Source: an uncultured Oscillospiraceae bacterium
Lineage (GTDB): Bacteria; Bacillota; Clostridia; Oscillospirales; Oscillospiraceae
Assembly: GCA_934659425.1 (NCBI GenBank)
Contig: CAKUHU010000005.1
Coordinates: 35,661-99,660 of the forward strand
Direction of reading: 5' to 3'
Length of the DNA: 64,000 bases
The notes beneath the pieces were generated by a model. The model saw only the letters and a program-made list of their open reading frames with translations. It had not been told where the DNA came from and did not search any database. Shown here one piece after another: positions 26,129 through 35,900 of the stretch; position 1 is the first letter of the stretch; the number at the start of each line of letters is the position of its first letter. The position numbers and the translations under genes were made by a program.

Positions 26129-26711
26129 CAAGGTATTTCTCCAATTCTGTTTTGAATTTGGCCAAAGCCCGCCCACGGTGGGAAATGGCGTTCTTCTCCT
26201 CTGCCATCATCTGGGCAAAGGTCTTTTTGGCCTCCGGCACCAAGAAGATAGGATCATAGCCAAAGCCGTCCTCTCCCCGGGGAGAATAGGTGATCAAGCC
26301 GGGGCACTCCCCTCTGGCGGTCACCCTGTCCCCCGTGGGAAAGACACAGCAGATACAAGAGACAAACTGGGCACTCCGGTCCATCTGTCCCTGCAGACCA
26401 TTCAGCACCAGGCGGCAGCGCTCCTCATCGGACAGCCCCGCCCCGCCGTATCGGGCAGAGTAGACCCCAGGGCCGCCCCCCAGCGCTGTGACGCACAGTC
26501 CGGAGTCATCTGCGATGGCGGGCAGGCCTGCGGCCTGCATCACCGCTTCAGCCTTCAGCGCCGCGTTTTCCTCAAAGGTCTCCCCCGTCTCCTCCACGTC
26601 CACATCGATGCCCACATCAGACTCCAGCACCACTTCCACCCCCATTTGGGAGAGGATGGCCTGCATCTCTGTCAGCTTGTGCGGGTTTTTGCTCGCCAAT
26701 ACCATTTTCAT
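26112..26711 (-). CDS. rdgB: XTP/dITP pyrophosphatase (RdgB/HAM1)
   Basis: The start is ATG 26711, which overlaps the rph stop (TGATG); GGAGGG lies 9 bp before it. The 199-residue protein has the Ham1 signatures LASKNPHKLTEMQAIL, ETGETFEENAALKA, ADDSGLCV and GEDGFGYDPIFLV. It removes non-canonical purine nucleoside triphosphates from the pool. The rph-rdgB pair is a very common bacterial arrangement. Confidence 0.96.
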   Translation of the reverse strand: MKMVLASKNPHKLTEMQAILSQMGVEVVLESDVGIDVDVEETGETFEENAALKAEAVMQAAGLPAIADDSGLCVTALGGGPGVYSARYGGAGLSDEERCRLVLNGLQGQMDRSAQFVSCICCVFPTGDRVTARGECPGLITYSPRGEDGFGYDPIFLVPEAKKTFAQMMAEEKNAISHRGRALAKFKTELEKYLDGIDK

Positions 26712-27433
26712 CACTCGGAGCCCTCCAATACGCTTTTCTGGATGGCCTGGATCTCCCCAATGCCCTTGGCGCACAGTTCCACCAAGGCCCGCTGCTCTTC
26801 GATGGTGAAGGGCCGTCCCTCGCCGGTGCCCTGGATCTCCACCAGCCGACCTGAGCCCGTCATGACACAGTTGAGATCCACCTGGGCGGAGGAGTCCTCC
26901 TCATAGCACAGATCCAAAAGCAGCTCGTCATCCACGATGCCCGCTGATACAGCGGCCACGCAGTCTATGAGAGGTAACTCAGCGAGCAGCCCCTCTTGGA
27001 CCAGCTTCCAGCAGGCCAGGAACAATGCCACAAACCCGCCGGTGACGCTGGCGGTGCGGGTCCCGCCGTCCCCCTGGAGCACATCGCAATCCACCGTGAT
27101 GGTCCGCTCTCCCAGCTTTTTCATGTCCACACAGGCCCGGAGGGAGCGGCCCACGAGCCGCTGGATCTCCGCGGAGCGGGGAGAAAGTTTCAGCTTGGCG
27201 ATATCCCGCTTGGACCGCTCCCGGTTGGCCCGGGGCAGCATGGAATACTCCGCGGTGACCCATCCCTCCCCCTCCGGGACATGAGGCGGGGTCCGCTCCT
27301 CCACACTGGCACAGCACAGCACATGGGTGTTTCCGCAGCGGATCAGGCAGGAGCCCTCCGCAAATTTGTTGATGCCTGGAATAATCTCTATGGGCCGAAT
27401 CTGATCGCTGGCCCGTCCGTCAATCCGTATCAT
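26711..27433 (-). CDS. rph: Ribonuclease PH
   Basis: The start is ATG 27433 (MIRIDGRASDQIRPIEIIPG), with GGAGG 7 bp upstream. The 240-residue protein has the RNase PH hallmarks: FAEGSCLIRCGNTHVLC, MLPRANRERSKRD, EIQRLVGRSLRACVD, DCDVLQGDGGTRTAS and GEGRPFTIEE. It trims tRNA 3' ends by phosphorolysis. In the common gene order ftsY-rph-rdgB-yhbY, it is co-transcribed with its neighbours. Confidence 0.97.
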   Translation of the reverse strand: MIRIDGRASDQIRPIEIIPGINKFAEGSCLIRCGNTHVLCCASVEERTPPHVPEGEGWVTAEYSMLPRANRERSKRDIAKLKLSPRSAEIQRLVGRSLRACVDMKKLGERTITVDCDVLQGDGGTRTASVTGGFVALFLACWKLVQEGLLAELPLIDCVAAVSAGIVDDELLLDLCYEEDSSAQVDLNCVMTGSGRLVEIQGTGEGRPFTIEEQRALVELCAKGIGEIQAIQKSVLEGSE

Positions 27434-27474
27434 CTCATATCCTCCAAACAGGGCCCCCTTCGGGCCCACACCGT

Positions 27475-28374
27475 TTAAATCAGCGCCTCCACAAATTTCT
27501 CCGGCTCAAAGGGCATCAGGTCTTCCACACTCTCACCCACACCGATGAATTTCACTGGGACGCCCAGTTCCCTGGCGATGGCCACCACGATCCCGCCCTT
27601 GGCGGTGCCGTCCAGCTTGGTGAGCACCACCCCGGTCAGGCCGGCGGACTCTTGAAACTGCCGGGCCTGGATGAGGCCGTTTTGCCCTGTGGTGGCATCC
27701 AGCACCAGCAGCGTCTCCCGGCTGGCCCCCGGCACCTCCCGGTCAATGACCCGGCTGATCTTGTTCAGCTCGTTCATCAAATTCTGCTTGTTGTGAAGCC
27801 GCCCGGCGGTATCCACCAGCACCACATCCGCTTTCCGGGCCTTAGCCGCAGAGAGGGCATCAAAGACCACGGCGGCGGGGTCCGCCCCCTCGCTTTGGCG
27901 GACAATATCCACCCCCGCCCGCTCTGACCAAATAGTGAGCTGGTCGGAGGCGGCGGCCCGGAAGGTATCTCCCGCCGCCAAAAGGACCCGCCGGTCCTCC
28001 CTCTTCAGCCGGGCGGCCAGCTTGCCGATGGTGGTGGTCTTGCCCACCCCGTTGACGCCGATGAAGAGACACACCGCCGGCTTCCTCTCCAGCTTCAGTT
28101 CCGGCTCTCCCACCGCAAGCATCTCCGAAAGGATGGCCCGCAGGGCCTCCCGCGCCCCCTCCGCCGTTTTGATTTTCTCCTCTTTTGCCCTGCGGCGCAA
28201 TTCCTGACTGACCTCCAGCGCGGTGTCCACTCCCATATCGGAGAGGATCAGGGTCTCCTCCAGCAGGTCGTAGAAGTCATCGTCCAACTCCCCGGCAAAC
28301 AGCTGGTCGAAGGAATGACCGAGATTCTCCCTGGTGCGGGCCAGCCCCACTCTGATCTTTTCTAAAAAGCCCAT
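27475..28374 (-). CDS. ftsY: Signal recognition particle receptor FtsY
   Basis: The 299-residue protein starts at ATG 28374 ([20 protein letters not shown]); a TTG two codons earlier is also possible. It consists of the N and G domains only: an N-terminal helix bundle, [15 protein letters not shown] (G1), [21 protein letters not shown] and [10 protein letters not shown]. The acidic A domain of E. coli FtsY is absent, as is usual in Firmicutes. The first amphipathic helix probably binds the membrane. It docks SRP-ribosome complexes to the Sec translocon. Confidence 0.97.
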   Translation of the reverse strand: MGFLEKIRVGLARTRENLGHSFDQLFAGELDDDFYDLLEETLILSDMGVDTALEVSQELRRRAKEEKIKTAEGAREALRAILSEMLAVGEPELKLERKPAVCLFIGVNGVGKTTTIGKLAARLKREDRRVLLAAGDTFRAAASDQLTIWSERAGVDIVRQSEGADPAAVVFDALSAAKARKADVVLVDTAGRLHNKQNLMNELNKISRVIDREVPGASRETLLVLDATTGQNGLIQARQFQESAGLTGVVLTKLDGTAKGGIVVAIARELGVPVKFIGVGESVEDLMPFEPEKFVEALI

Positions 28375-28404
28375 AAACAACCGTCCTTTTCCCGTGATAC
28401 ACGG

Positions 28405-31400
28405 CTACTTAATGTCCAGTTCCTTCTCCACATCATTGAGGTTGATGGTCAATATCCGGGTGACCCCCTGCTCCTGCATCGTCACACCGTAGAGAGAGTC
28501 CGCCTCCTCCATGGTGCCCCGGCGGTGGGTGATCACAATAAACTGCGTTTGGCCGGCCATCTGACGCATATAGCAGGCAAAGCGGCGGACATTGGGGTCA
28601 TCCAGCGCCGCCTCTATCTCGTCCATCACCACAAACGGGGTCGGCCGGACCTTCAGGATAGAGAAGTAAAGGGCAATGGCCACAAAGGCCTTTTCCCCGC
28701 CGGAGAGGAGCGTGATGGTCTTCAGGCTCTTTCCCGGGGGCTGCACCTTGATCTCAATGCCGCAGTTCAGGATGTCCGAGGGATCCTCCAGCTCCACGGT
28801 GGCCTTGCCGCCTCCAAACAGCTCGGTAAACGTCTCTTGGAACGCCTCATTGATTTTAGCAAACTGTTCGGCAAAAATATGCTCCATCTCTGTGGTGACC
28901 GTGGAGATGATCTTTTCCAGCTCTGCCTTGGCCTGATTTACATCATCCCGTTGTTCCACAAAATACATATACCTCTCATTGACCCTGACAAACTCGTCGA
29001 TCGCATCCAAGTTGATATTTCCCAGCGCCGCAATGGCTCTTTTCAGCTCCCCCACCCGACGCTGGGCCTTGGCGGTGCTTTCCAGCTCCATCCGCTGGGC
29101 CTTGGCCGCCTCGTGGGAGAGCTCATAGGTCTCCCAGAGCTTATCCAAAAGCTGCCTCTCCTCTATCTCGGCGGCGGCTTTTTTTTGTTCCAACACAGAG
29201 ATCTCCCGCTCCATGGCCAAAAGCGCATTGTTCTGATCCCGGCCAGCCTTGTCCGCCTTGGTGCGCTCTCCCTCCAACTCCAGCCGCTCCTGGCTGAGCC
29301 GGCTGACGTCTGATTGCCTGCCGGCATTCTCCGCTTGGATAGCCTGGAGCTGCGCTTCCTGGTCCTGGACCTGGGCCCTCAGCTCCTCATTCTGAGATGC
29401 CAGCTCCTCGATCCTTCGGGCCCGATCCTCCTTGTCCCCCGCCATATCCTTCTGCAGCTCCTCCAACTCCTGAAGGGACTGCTGGGAAGCCATCGCCTCC
29501 GCCTCCAGCGCCGCTTTCCGGGCACTGAGGGCGGCGATCTCCGTCTGGAGCGCATCGCTCCGCTCCCGGAGTTCATTTTGTCCCTGGATCTTACCCTCGG
29601 CCTCCGTCCGGAGGGCCGCGGCCGACCCCTCCAGCTCCTCCATCCGCCTGCGGGCCTTGACGGTGTCCTCCTCGGTGCGCTGGGCACGCTGGGCAAGCTG
29701 CTCCAACTCCGCCCTCCAATCATCCCTCTGGCGCTCCTGCTCGGTCACTGACTGCCTCAGATGGCTCACCCGCTCCTTCAGCTTTAAGATGTCATCCTCA
29801 TGGGCCCTTTGCTGGGCCCGGGCCGTATCCATCTCATACTGCGCGCCGGTGACCTCCCGCTTCGCCTCCTCCAATTCCTTGGCTGCGGCAGACAGCTTAT
29901 CCCCAATGTCCTTCTCCTGCTCCCTGAGCCGCTCCAGCTCTCCCTGCCGGCTCAGGATACCCGCCGTCCGAGACGCGGATCCGCCCGTCATGGAGCCGCC
30001 GGGATTCATCACCTGTCCATCCAGCGTGACGATCTTCAGCCGGTGGCGGTACTTTCGAGCGATGGCAATGGCGCAGTCCATATCCTCCACGATGACCGTC
30101 CGCCCCAGCAGGGAGGAAAACACCGCCGCATACCGCCCTTCACACTCGATGAGCTGATCGCCCATCCCTACAAAACCCGGCTCCTTCACCACGCCGGTGT
30201 CCCGAAACTCACTGGGCCGGACGGCATCCAAGGGAAGGAAGGTACACCGGCCTCCGTCCCGCCGCTTCAAATACTGAATGGCAGCTTTGCCGTCCTCCTC
30301 CCGGCTCACCACGATGTTCTGCATGGCGGAGCCCAGTGCGGTCTCAACCGCCACAGTATACTCCCCCGGCACTCGGAGAAGTCCGGCCACAGGGCCCATG
30401 ATCCCCTTGAGCTGTCCCCGTCCGGCCTCCCCCATGACCATTTTGACCGCCTTGGAGTAGCCCTCGTACACCTTCTCCATCTCTAAGAGCATGTGGATGC
30501 GGGACCGAAGGGCCCCCGCCTCCATCTGGAGCTTAACGTGCCGCTCCTGCGCCTCCTTCTGCTTTCGGTTCCGTCCTTCCAGCCGGAGAACATAGCCGCT
30601 GATGATATTCTGAAGGGAGTCCCGGTTCTCCTGGGCCTGGTCCAATTCCTTTTGGGCGGCGGCGGCCTCTGCCTGGGACGCCTTCAGCCGCCCTTCTCCG
30701 GCAGAGAGCTCCTGCCGAACTGCCCCATCCCGATCCATCACTTCCTGGGCGGCGGCAGTCAGGGCGGAGAGCAGAGCCTTCGCCTCCGACGCGGAGGCGT
30801 TCTCCACCACCTCTTTCTGCCGCAGAGCCTCCATCTCACCGGCCAAGGTGCCGGCATTCCTGCCCAGCTCGTCTGCCTGGTGCTGTTTGTCTGCGATTTG
30901 CTTCTCCAGCGCCGCAGCCTCTTGCCCGATTTCCGAAAGGCGCTCCTGCCGCTGCCCGATCTGCTGCTCAATGGAGCCGGCCCGCCCCTCCTGAGCCGCC
31001 GACTCCCGGCGGAGCCGGTCTATATTTTCCAGATTGTTTTGGATATTGGCCTTTAAGACCTCAATGGATTTTTCACATTCGCTGGCGTCAGCCTGGCGGC
31101 GGGCCATCTCAAAACGGAGGCTCTCCGCCTCCACCTCCTTCTGCCGCATCTGAGCGGCGATCTCTTCGGCGGCGGCGTAGAGCTTCTCCGCCTCCGCTTG
31201 GATCTCTGTCCGCTGGCGGGCGGCATTTTCATAATCAGACTGGAGCTTGATGGCACTCGTCCGAATGCGCTCTAACTGCTCCAGCCATAGGGAGATCTCA
31301 AGGCCCCGCATCTCATCTCGGAAGATGAGGTACTTCTTCGCCTTCTCCGCCGACACCCGGAGGGGCTCCACCTGGAGCTCCAGTTCGTCGATCTTGTCGT

Positions 31401-31977
31401 TGATCCGGATCAGGTTCTCCTCCGTCCGCTCCAGCTTCCGCTCTGCCTCTTCCTTCCGGTAACGGTAGCGGGAAATGCCGGCGGCCTCCTCAAAAACCTC
31501 CCGGCGTTCAGAGGACTTGATGGACAAGATCTCGTCAATCTTACCCTGGCCGATGATAGAGTAGCCCTCCCGCCCAAGGCCCGTATCCATAAACAGCTCA
31601 TTCACATCTTTGAGCCGGACACTGCGGCGGTTGATATAATATTCACTCTCCCCCGAGCGGTAGTACCGCCGGGTCACCATGACCTCGCTCTCCTCAATGC
31701 GGGAAAAAATATGCTCGGTGTTGTCCAGCACCAAGGATACCTCGGCAAAACCCATCTGCTTGCGCTTGGCCGTGCCACCGAAAATGACGTCCTCCATCTT
31801 GCCGCCCCGGAGTGCCCGGGTGGACTGCTCTCCCATGACCCAGCGAATGGCATCAGAGATATTTGATTTTCCCGACCCGTTGGGGCCGACAATGGCGGTG
31901 ATATCCTCCCCAAAGGAGAGCACCGTCTTGTCCGGGAAAGACTTAAATCCTTGTATTTCCAATGCTTTAAGGTACAT
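28405..31977 (-). CDS. smc: Chromosome segregation protein SMC
   Basis: The start is ATG 31977 (MYLKALEIQGFKSFPDKTVL). The 1190-residue protein has Walker A (GPNGSGKSN) near residue 32, two long coiled coils (about 170-500 and 675-1010), a hinge between them with GPVAGLLRV and GGRCTFLPLD, then the signature LLSGGEKAFVAIAL and Walker B FVVMDEIEAALDD near the C-terminus. With ScpA and ScpB (not in the window) it compacts and separates chromosomes. A longer in-frame extension to 32409 is rejected, because the promoter lies inside it. ftsY follows, as in most Firmicutes. Confidence 0.97.
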   Translation of the reverse strand: MYLKALEIQGFKSFPDKTVLSFGEDITAIVGPNGSGKSNISDAIRWVMGEQSTRALRGGKMEDVIFGGTAKRKQMGFAEVSLVLDNTEHIFSRIEESEVMVTRRYYRSGESEYYINRRSVRLKDVNELFMDTGLGREGYSIIGQGKIDEILSIKSSERREVFEEAAGISRYRYRKEEAERKLERTEENLIRINDKIDELELQVEPLRVSAEKAKKYLIFRDEMRGLEISLWLEQLERIRTSAIKLQSDYENAARQRTEIQAEAEKLYAAAEEIAAQMRQKEVEAESLRFEMARRQADASECEKSIEVLKANIQNNLENIDRLRRESAAQEGRAGSIEQQIGQRQERLSEIGQEAAALEKQIADKQHQADELGRNAGTLAGEMEALRQKEVVENASASEAKALLSALTAAAQEVMDRDGAVRQELSAGEGRLKASQAEAAAAQKELDQAQENRDSLQNIISGYVLRLEGRNRKQKEAQERHVKLQMEAGALRSRIHMLLEMEKVYEGYSKAVKMVMGEAGRGQLKGIMGPVAGLLRVPGEYTVAVETALGSAMQNIVVSREEDGKAAIQYLKRRDGGRCTFLPLDAVRPSEFRDTGVVKEPGFVGMGDQLIECEGRYAAVFSSLLGRTVIVEDMDCAIAIARKYRHRLKIVTLDGQVMNPGGSMTGGSASRTAGILSRQGELERLREQEKDIGDKLSAAAKELEEAKREVTGAQYEMDTARAQQRAHEDDILKLKERVSHLRQSVTEQERQRDDWRAELEQLAQRAQRTEEDTVKARRRMEELEGSAAALRTEAEGKIQGQNELRERSDALQTEIAALSARKAALEAEAMASQQSLQELEELQKDMAGDKEDRARRIEELASQNEELRAQVQDQEAQLQAIQAENAGRQSDVSRLSQERLELEGERTKADKAGRDQNNALLAMEREISVLEQKKAAAEIEERQLLDKLWETYELSHEAAKAQRMELESTAKAQRRVGELKRAIAALGNINLDAIDEFVRVNERYMYFVEQRDDVNQAKAELEKIISTVTTEMEHIFAEQFAKINEAFQETFTELFGGGKATVELEDPSDILNCGIEIKVQPPGKSLKTITLLSGGEKAFVAIALYFSILKVRPTPFVVMDEIEAALDDPNVRRFACYMRQMAGQTQFIVITHRRGTMEEADSLYGVTMQEQGVTRILTINLNDVEKELDIK

Positions 31978-32119
31978 AAGCACGCCTTTCTCTTCGCCGG
32001 CGCGGCAAAACATATCCCTGCCGCCCGCTGCCCAGCTCCAATCCGCCTGCCCGCTGCCAGTGCCTTTGCTTTCGGAGGCGGCAAATTGCCCCTCACGGGG
32101 GAATCTGATATAGCGTTTT

Positions 32120-32148
32120 ATTTTATCATGCCCGCTGTCATTTTTCAA
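32120..32148 (-). promoter_or_regulatory. smc promoter
   Basis: Read leftward, TTGAAA and TAAAAT are separated by 17 bp. The smc leader would be about 135 bases long. The stretch between this site and the smc ATG holds no gene. Confidence 0.7.
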
Positions 32149-32193
32149 GGTAATAAACGCAGCCGCCCCCTTTGGCGCTCCTTTTACCATCCC

Positions 32194-32222
32194 TTGTCTT
32201 TTCAGCCTTTTCGTGGTATGAT
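32194..32222 (+). promoter_or_regulatory. Promoter for the two membrane protein genes
   Basis: TTGTCT at 32194-32199 and TATGAT at 32217-32222 are separated by 17 bp and end 20 bp before the start codon at 32243. Confidence 0.65.
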
Positions 32223-32242
32223 AAAATAAAGGAGGCTGCTTC

Positions 32243-32977
32243 ATGTCCTTTTTCCGTGAAAAAGTGTTCCCCGGCCTGTCTGAAGCCCTGTGGCTTCTTC
32301 TTCTCTTCTTAGACCTTACCCGGATGGCAGACAGCACCCTTGTGAAATTTTCCGCCATCTGCCTGTGCCTTGTGACCGCCCTTCTGGGGACGGACTCCCC
32401 CGACGGCAAGCTAGTAGCCCTGGCCCTGTGCTTTACCGTAGGGGCTGACTGGTTCCTCCTGGTGCGGAATGACCACTATCCGCTGGGTGTCACACTGTTT
32501 CTTATGGTCCAGGCACTCTATGCGTACCGGCTATACCTTCTCAGAGGTAGGCGGCGCTGTAAATGGGGTGCCATTCTCCGGGGGACCGCCTTGGCCATAT
32601 TCGCCGCAGCAGCCCTCCTTCTGTTCATCGGTACACTCTCCGCCTTCCCGGCCATACAAAACGGAGATGAGCCCGCCCCCTTCTGGTCGGCACTCCTCGC
32701 CATTTTCTCCCCCATCACCCTTCTTTTTATCCTCCTCCCCCTTCTCTACTTTGCCAACCTGTGCGTCAATACCGCCGAGGCCTTTGCCATTCCCCGGGAT
32801 CGGTACTCCCGCCGGTTTGCCTGGGGCTTGCTCCTCTTCGTCGGCTGTGACATCTGCGTCGGGGCGTGGAATTTGGAGCTGCTGGGGGATTTTGCTCGGA
32901 TTGGGATGTGGCTTTTTTACCTCCCCTCCCAAGTCCTCATCGTCCTCTCTGTCCACCGGAAAGGAGAAGAACCATGA
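32243..32977 (+). CDS. YhhN-like multi-pass membrane protein
   Basis: The 244-residue protein has about seven or eight transmembrane helices and an AAAGGAGG site upstream. The segments ALCFTVGADWFLLVR and VTLFLMVQALYAYRLY resemble the core of YhhN/TMEM86 proteins, some of which are lysoplasmalogenases. Clostridia make plasmalogens, so that activity is conceivable. The similarity is by eye and could be superficial. Its stop overlaps the next gene's start (ATGA). Confidence 0.6.
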   Translation: MSFFREKVFPGLSEALWLLLLFLDLTRMADSTLVKFSAICLCLVTALLGTDSPDGKLVALALCFTVGADWFLLVRNDHYPLGVTLFLMVQALYAYRLYLLRGRRRCKWGAILRGTALAIFAAAALLLFIGTLSAFPAIQNGDEPAPFWSALLAIFSPITLLFILLPLLYFANLCVNTAEAFAIPRDRYSRRFAWGLLLFVGCDICVGAWNLELLGDFARIGMWLFYLPSQVLIVLSVHRKGEEP

Positions 32978-33663
32978 AACCATCCAAACTGCTCTCCGCT
33001 TTTACCTCTCTCCTGCTGGCCCTCTTTCTGCTGACGGCAGCCATCGCAGTGCCCATCCTGTGCCGTCCCTTCTATTACGCCCAGATCGGCAGCTTAAAGC
33101 TGGCAGAACAGACTGGCTGGAGCCAGGAGGTCATCCGGGGCGCCTTTGACGAGGTAATGGACTATCTGGTGAAGGACGCCTCCTTCGGCACCGGGGCACT
33201 GAAATGGTCGGAGAGCGGCAGAAGCCACTTTGCCGACTGCAAAGCCCTCTTCCGCCTCGATTTCATCCTCTTGGGCATCACCGCTCTCCTTCTTCTCTTA
33301 ATGATTGCGCTCCTGTGGAGAAAAAAGCTCCGCCTCTACCGTTTCCTCGGCCAGGGCCCCTGCTTCTGGGCTTTCGTGGGCATGGCGGCAGTATTTCTTC
33401 TGTTGGCGGCCTGGGCTTTGGTAGACTTCACCTCCCTCTTCACCGCCTTCCATACCGTCTTTTTCCCCGGCAAGACCAACTGGGTCTTCGATTGGCACAC
33501 CGATGAGATCATCCTCATCCTGCCCGAGGCCTTTTGGGTTCGGGCAGCCACGCTGGTAGCTGTGCTGGCCTTCGGCAGCGGTGCCGTCTTAGCCGTCGCT
33601 GAGAAAATCATCTGCTGCAAGACAGCCAAAAATGTCTATGAAGAACTGAGGGCACTGCGGTAA
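32974..33663 (+). CDS. TIGR01906 family integral membrane protein
   Basis: This 229-residue protein has about five membrane segments: one near the N-terminus (10-35), a loop of about 65 residues, then helices near 95-115, 125-150 and 185-205. The loop carries the WSQEVIRGAFDEVMDYL, GALKWSESGRSHFADCKALF pattern of the DUF1461/TIGR01906 family. Conserved features include FHTVFFPGKTNWVFDWHTDEIILILPEAFW. The function is unknown. It is translationally coupled to the YhhN-like gene before it. Confidence 0.88.
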   Translation: MKPSKLLSAFTSLLLALFLLTAAIAVPILCRPFYYAQIGSLKLAEQTGWSQEVIRGAFDEVMDYLVKDASFGTGALKWSESGRSHFADCKALFRLDFILLGITALLLLLMIALLWRKKLRLYRFLGQGPCFWAFVGMAAVFLLLAAWALVDFTSLFTAFHTVFFPGKTNWVFDWHTDEIILILPEAFWVRAATLVAVLAFGSGAVLAVAEKIICCKTAKNVYEELRALR

Positions 33664-33678
33664 GCTTTGCGGAATATG

Positions 33679-33717
33679 AAAAAACACCTGAGGTCTGTTG
33701 GACCTCAGGTGTTTTTT
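33679..33717. terminator. Bidirectional terminator
   Basis: The stem AAAAACACCTGAGGTC / GACCTCAGGTGTTTTT has a 5-base loop and T-runs on both strands. It sits between the convergent genes ending at 33663 and 33716. Confidence 0.92.
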
Positions 33718-34387
33718 ATTCCTTCCATTGCTCTATGGCCGCCTTGGCCGCCATCTGTTCAGCTTCCTTTTTGCTGTGTCCGGTCCCCGCGCCCACGGCG
33801 GTCCCGTTCAGTTCCACCTCGACAGAGAATACCTTGGCGTGGTCGGGGCCGCTCTCCCCCACCAATCGGTAGGTGAGCACCCGGCCGCTCTCCCGCTGGA
33901 CCAGCTCTTGAAGGGCAGTCTTGTAATCCCGACTGGTACTCTTCTCCACCTCTTTGTCCAAAATGAACCGCTGGACGATTTTTCGGGCCTCCACAAGGCC
34001 TCCGTCCAAATAAACCGCGGCCAGAACAGCCTCTACAGCGTCCGCCCGAATGGAGGGCCGCTCCCGGCCTCCGCCCGACTCCTCGCCCCGTCCCAGCTTC
34101 AAATAGGCGCCCAGGTCCAGCCGGTCGGCCACCTCCGCCAAGCTCTCCTCACACACCAGGGCCGCCCGGGTCCGGGTCAAATCTCCCTCCGGCAGGTCAG
34201 GATGCTTCTTATAAAGGTAGTCCGCCGTCACCATCCCCAAGATGGAATCCCCCAAAAACTCCAGCCGCTCATTGCTGCCCATGCTTTTCCGGTTCTCGTT
34301 GGCATAAGAGCTGTGGGTCAGCGCATTTTCCAGCAGGCTGCGGTCCCGGAAGGTATATCCCAGCTTGGATTCCAGCGTCTCCATCAT
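33716..34387 (-). CDS. rnc: Ribonuclease III
   Basis: The 223-residue protein has the RNase III signature [13 protein letters not shown] near residue 40, the second acidic site [17 protein letters not shown], and a C-terminal double-stranded RNA-binding domain ending in [20 protein letters not shown]. It processes rRNA precursors and structured RNA. The ATG overlaps the acpP stop (ATGA). The usual rnc-smc-ftsY order is interrupted here by two rightward membrane protein genes. Confidence 0.97.
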   Translation of the reverse strand: MMETLESKLGYTFRDRSLLENALTHSSYANENRKSMGSNERLEFLGDSILGMVTADYLYKKHPDLPEGDLTRTRAALVCEESLAEVADRLDLGAYLKLGRGEESGGGRERPSIRADAVEAVLAAVYLDGGLVEARKIVQRFILDKEVEKSTSRDYKTALQELVQRESGRVLTYRLVGESGPDHAKVFSVEVELNGTAVGAGTGHSKKEAEQMAAKAAIEQWKE

Positions 34388-34617
34388 TCGCCCAGCTTGG
34401 CGCGCAGATAGTTTACCAAGTCGCCCACCGTATGGATAGAGTTCAGATCCTCTTCGCCCATCTCTTCGATGTCAAATTCCTCTTCCAAGCTCATAGACAA
34501 CTCCACAATGTCCACAGAATCGGCGCCCAGATCCTCAAAGCTAAGATCCTCCGTGATCTCGTCCGGCTCCATTCCAAACTGCTCTGCCAAAAGCTTTGCT
34601 ACTTTTTCAAAAATCAT
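34384..34617 (-). CDS. acpP: Acyl carrier protein
   Basis: The 77-residue acidic protein has [20 protein letters not shown], with Ser34 as the phosphopantetheine site. The usual DSL is DSV here. It carries growing acyl chains in fatty acid synthesis. It lies between plsX and rnc, as in many bacteria, and has its own promoter. Confidence 0.97.
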   Translation of the reverse strand: MIFEKVAKLLAEQFGMEPDEITEDLSFEDLGADSVDIVELSMSLEEEFDIEEMGEEDLNSIHTVGDLVNYLRAKLGE

Positions 34618-34660
34618 ATTATCCAGCTCCTATCTTTGGATACACACATCAAGCACTAAG

Positions 34661-34689
34661 ATAATAGGCAATATCTTCCGAACTGTCAA
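34661..34689 (-). promoter_or_regulatory. acpP-rnc promoter
   Basis: Read leftward, TTGACA (complement of 34684-34689) and TATTAT (complement of 34661-34666) are 17 bp apart and lie about 45 bp before the acpP ATG. This would give acpP more transcripts than plsX. Confidence 0.8.
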
Positions 34690-34697
34690 GGGGAAAA

Positions 34698-35750
34698 TCA
34701 AATTTTCTCCATTTCATCCGCCTGAAGCCGATTTGCCGGCAGGCGCATGTGCTCCACGTTTTCCGTAATATTTTCAATGATGCCGGAGGAGGCAAATTTG
34801 GCGGCCTGGGCGATGGCATTGCGGATGGCATAACCATCGGAAGAGCCGTGAGCCTTGATGACCGGCTTGGAAATCCCGATGAGCGGCGTGCCGCCCACCT
34901 CCCGGGAGTCCATCAGTTTCTTGAAATCCTTCAGCCCGCCGGTGACCATGACAGCCGCCAGTTTGGTCAAGAGATTTCTTTTAAAGATTTTTTTCAGCTC
35001 GCCGGAGAGAAACAGGGCGGTACCCTCCAAGGTTTTAAGAAAGATATTTCCCGCATATCCGTCGCAGACGATGACGTCCGCCGCCCCCAGCACAGCCTCC
35101 CGGGCCTCCACATTGCCCACAAAGTGGATACGGCCCTCCTGCCCGGCCTTTTTCAGCAGGGCATAGCTCTCCCGCTGGAGCTGCGTCCCCTTGCTCTCCT
35201 CCGCACCGATGTTCAAAAGGCCCACCCGGGGTTCCGGACGGCCCAGGATATGCTCGGCGTAATAAGAGCCCATAAAGGCGAACTGGAGGAGGTATTCAGG
35301 GGTGCACTCGGCAGTGGCACCGCAGTCAATGAGGATGGCGCCGCCGTTGGGGGTGGGGATCTGGGGCGCCATGGCCGCCCGGCGGATACCACGGATGCGC
35401 TTGGTGAGCAGCGTAGCCCCTGACAGCAGCGCCCCGGTGGAGCCGGCGGACACAAAGGCATCTCCCTTTCCCTCCTTCACCAGGTTCAAGCCCACGGTGA
35501 GGGAGGAGTCCTTTTTCTCCTTGAAGGCGGTGGCGGCGTTGTCCTCCATATCCACCACCTGATCGGCATGGACGATCTCCAGCCCCGGGGGCAGCTCGTC
35601 CACCCCCAAATCCTTCAGGATGTCCATGATCTCATAGCCCCGGCCTACCAGGATCACTTCCACTCCCAGCTCCCGGACAGCCGACAATGCCCCCTCCACG
35701 TTGGAGCGGGGGGCGTTGTCGCCGCCCATGGCGTCTACGATGATCTTCAC
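34698..35750 (-). CDS. plsX: Phosphate acyltransferase PlsX
   Basis: The 350-residue protein begins MKIIVDAMGGDNAPRSNVEG and includes AGSTGALLSGATLL, GLLNIGAEESKGT and VCDGYAGNIFLKTLEG. It makes acyl-phosphate from acyl-ACP for phospholipid synthesis, acting at the membrane surface. In many Firmicutes rpmF (L32) and a DUF177 gene lie just upstream, but neither is present here. The C-terminus (MRLPANRLQADEMEKI) is slightly extended. Confidence 0.97.
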   Translation of the reverse strand: MKIIVDAMGGDNAPRSNVEGALSAVRELGVEVILVGRGYEIMDILKDLGVDELPPGLEIVHADQVVDMEDNAATAFKEKKDSSLTVGLNLVKEGKGDAFVSAGSTGALLSGATLLTKRIRGIRRAAMAPQIPTPNGGAILIDCGATAECTPEYLLQFAFMGSYYAEHILGRPEPRVGLLNIGAEESKGTQLQRESYALLKKAGQEGRIHFVGNVEAREAVLGAADVIVCDGYAGNIFLKTLEGTALFLSGELKKIFKRNLLTKLAAVMVTGGLKDFKKLMDSREVGGTPLIGISKPVIKAHGSSDGYAIRNAIAQAAKFASSGIIENITENVEHMRLPANRLQADEMEKI

Positions 35751-35900
35751 GGCTGATTCCTCCTTTTTCGTGATGCGCCCCAGGGCCGCCGGCCTTCCGA
35801 GGCTTCTCTTCTCTCAATGTGTCAGCCTCCCAAGCCGGAGGGGCGCAGGGACCCATTCTTGAAGTTGAGGCCCCATTCGCAGTCTTAGGCTACGGACTTT

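Noticed and set aside
31978..32409. N-terminal extension of SMC
   Set aside because: The extension overlaps the smc promoter and the divergent gene; SMC proteins start at MYLKALEIQGFKSF.
35751..35900. rpmF (L32) or DUF177 gene upstream of plsX
   Set aside because: No frame in this stretch shows L32 or DUF177 features.
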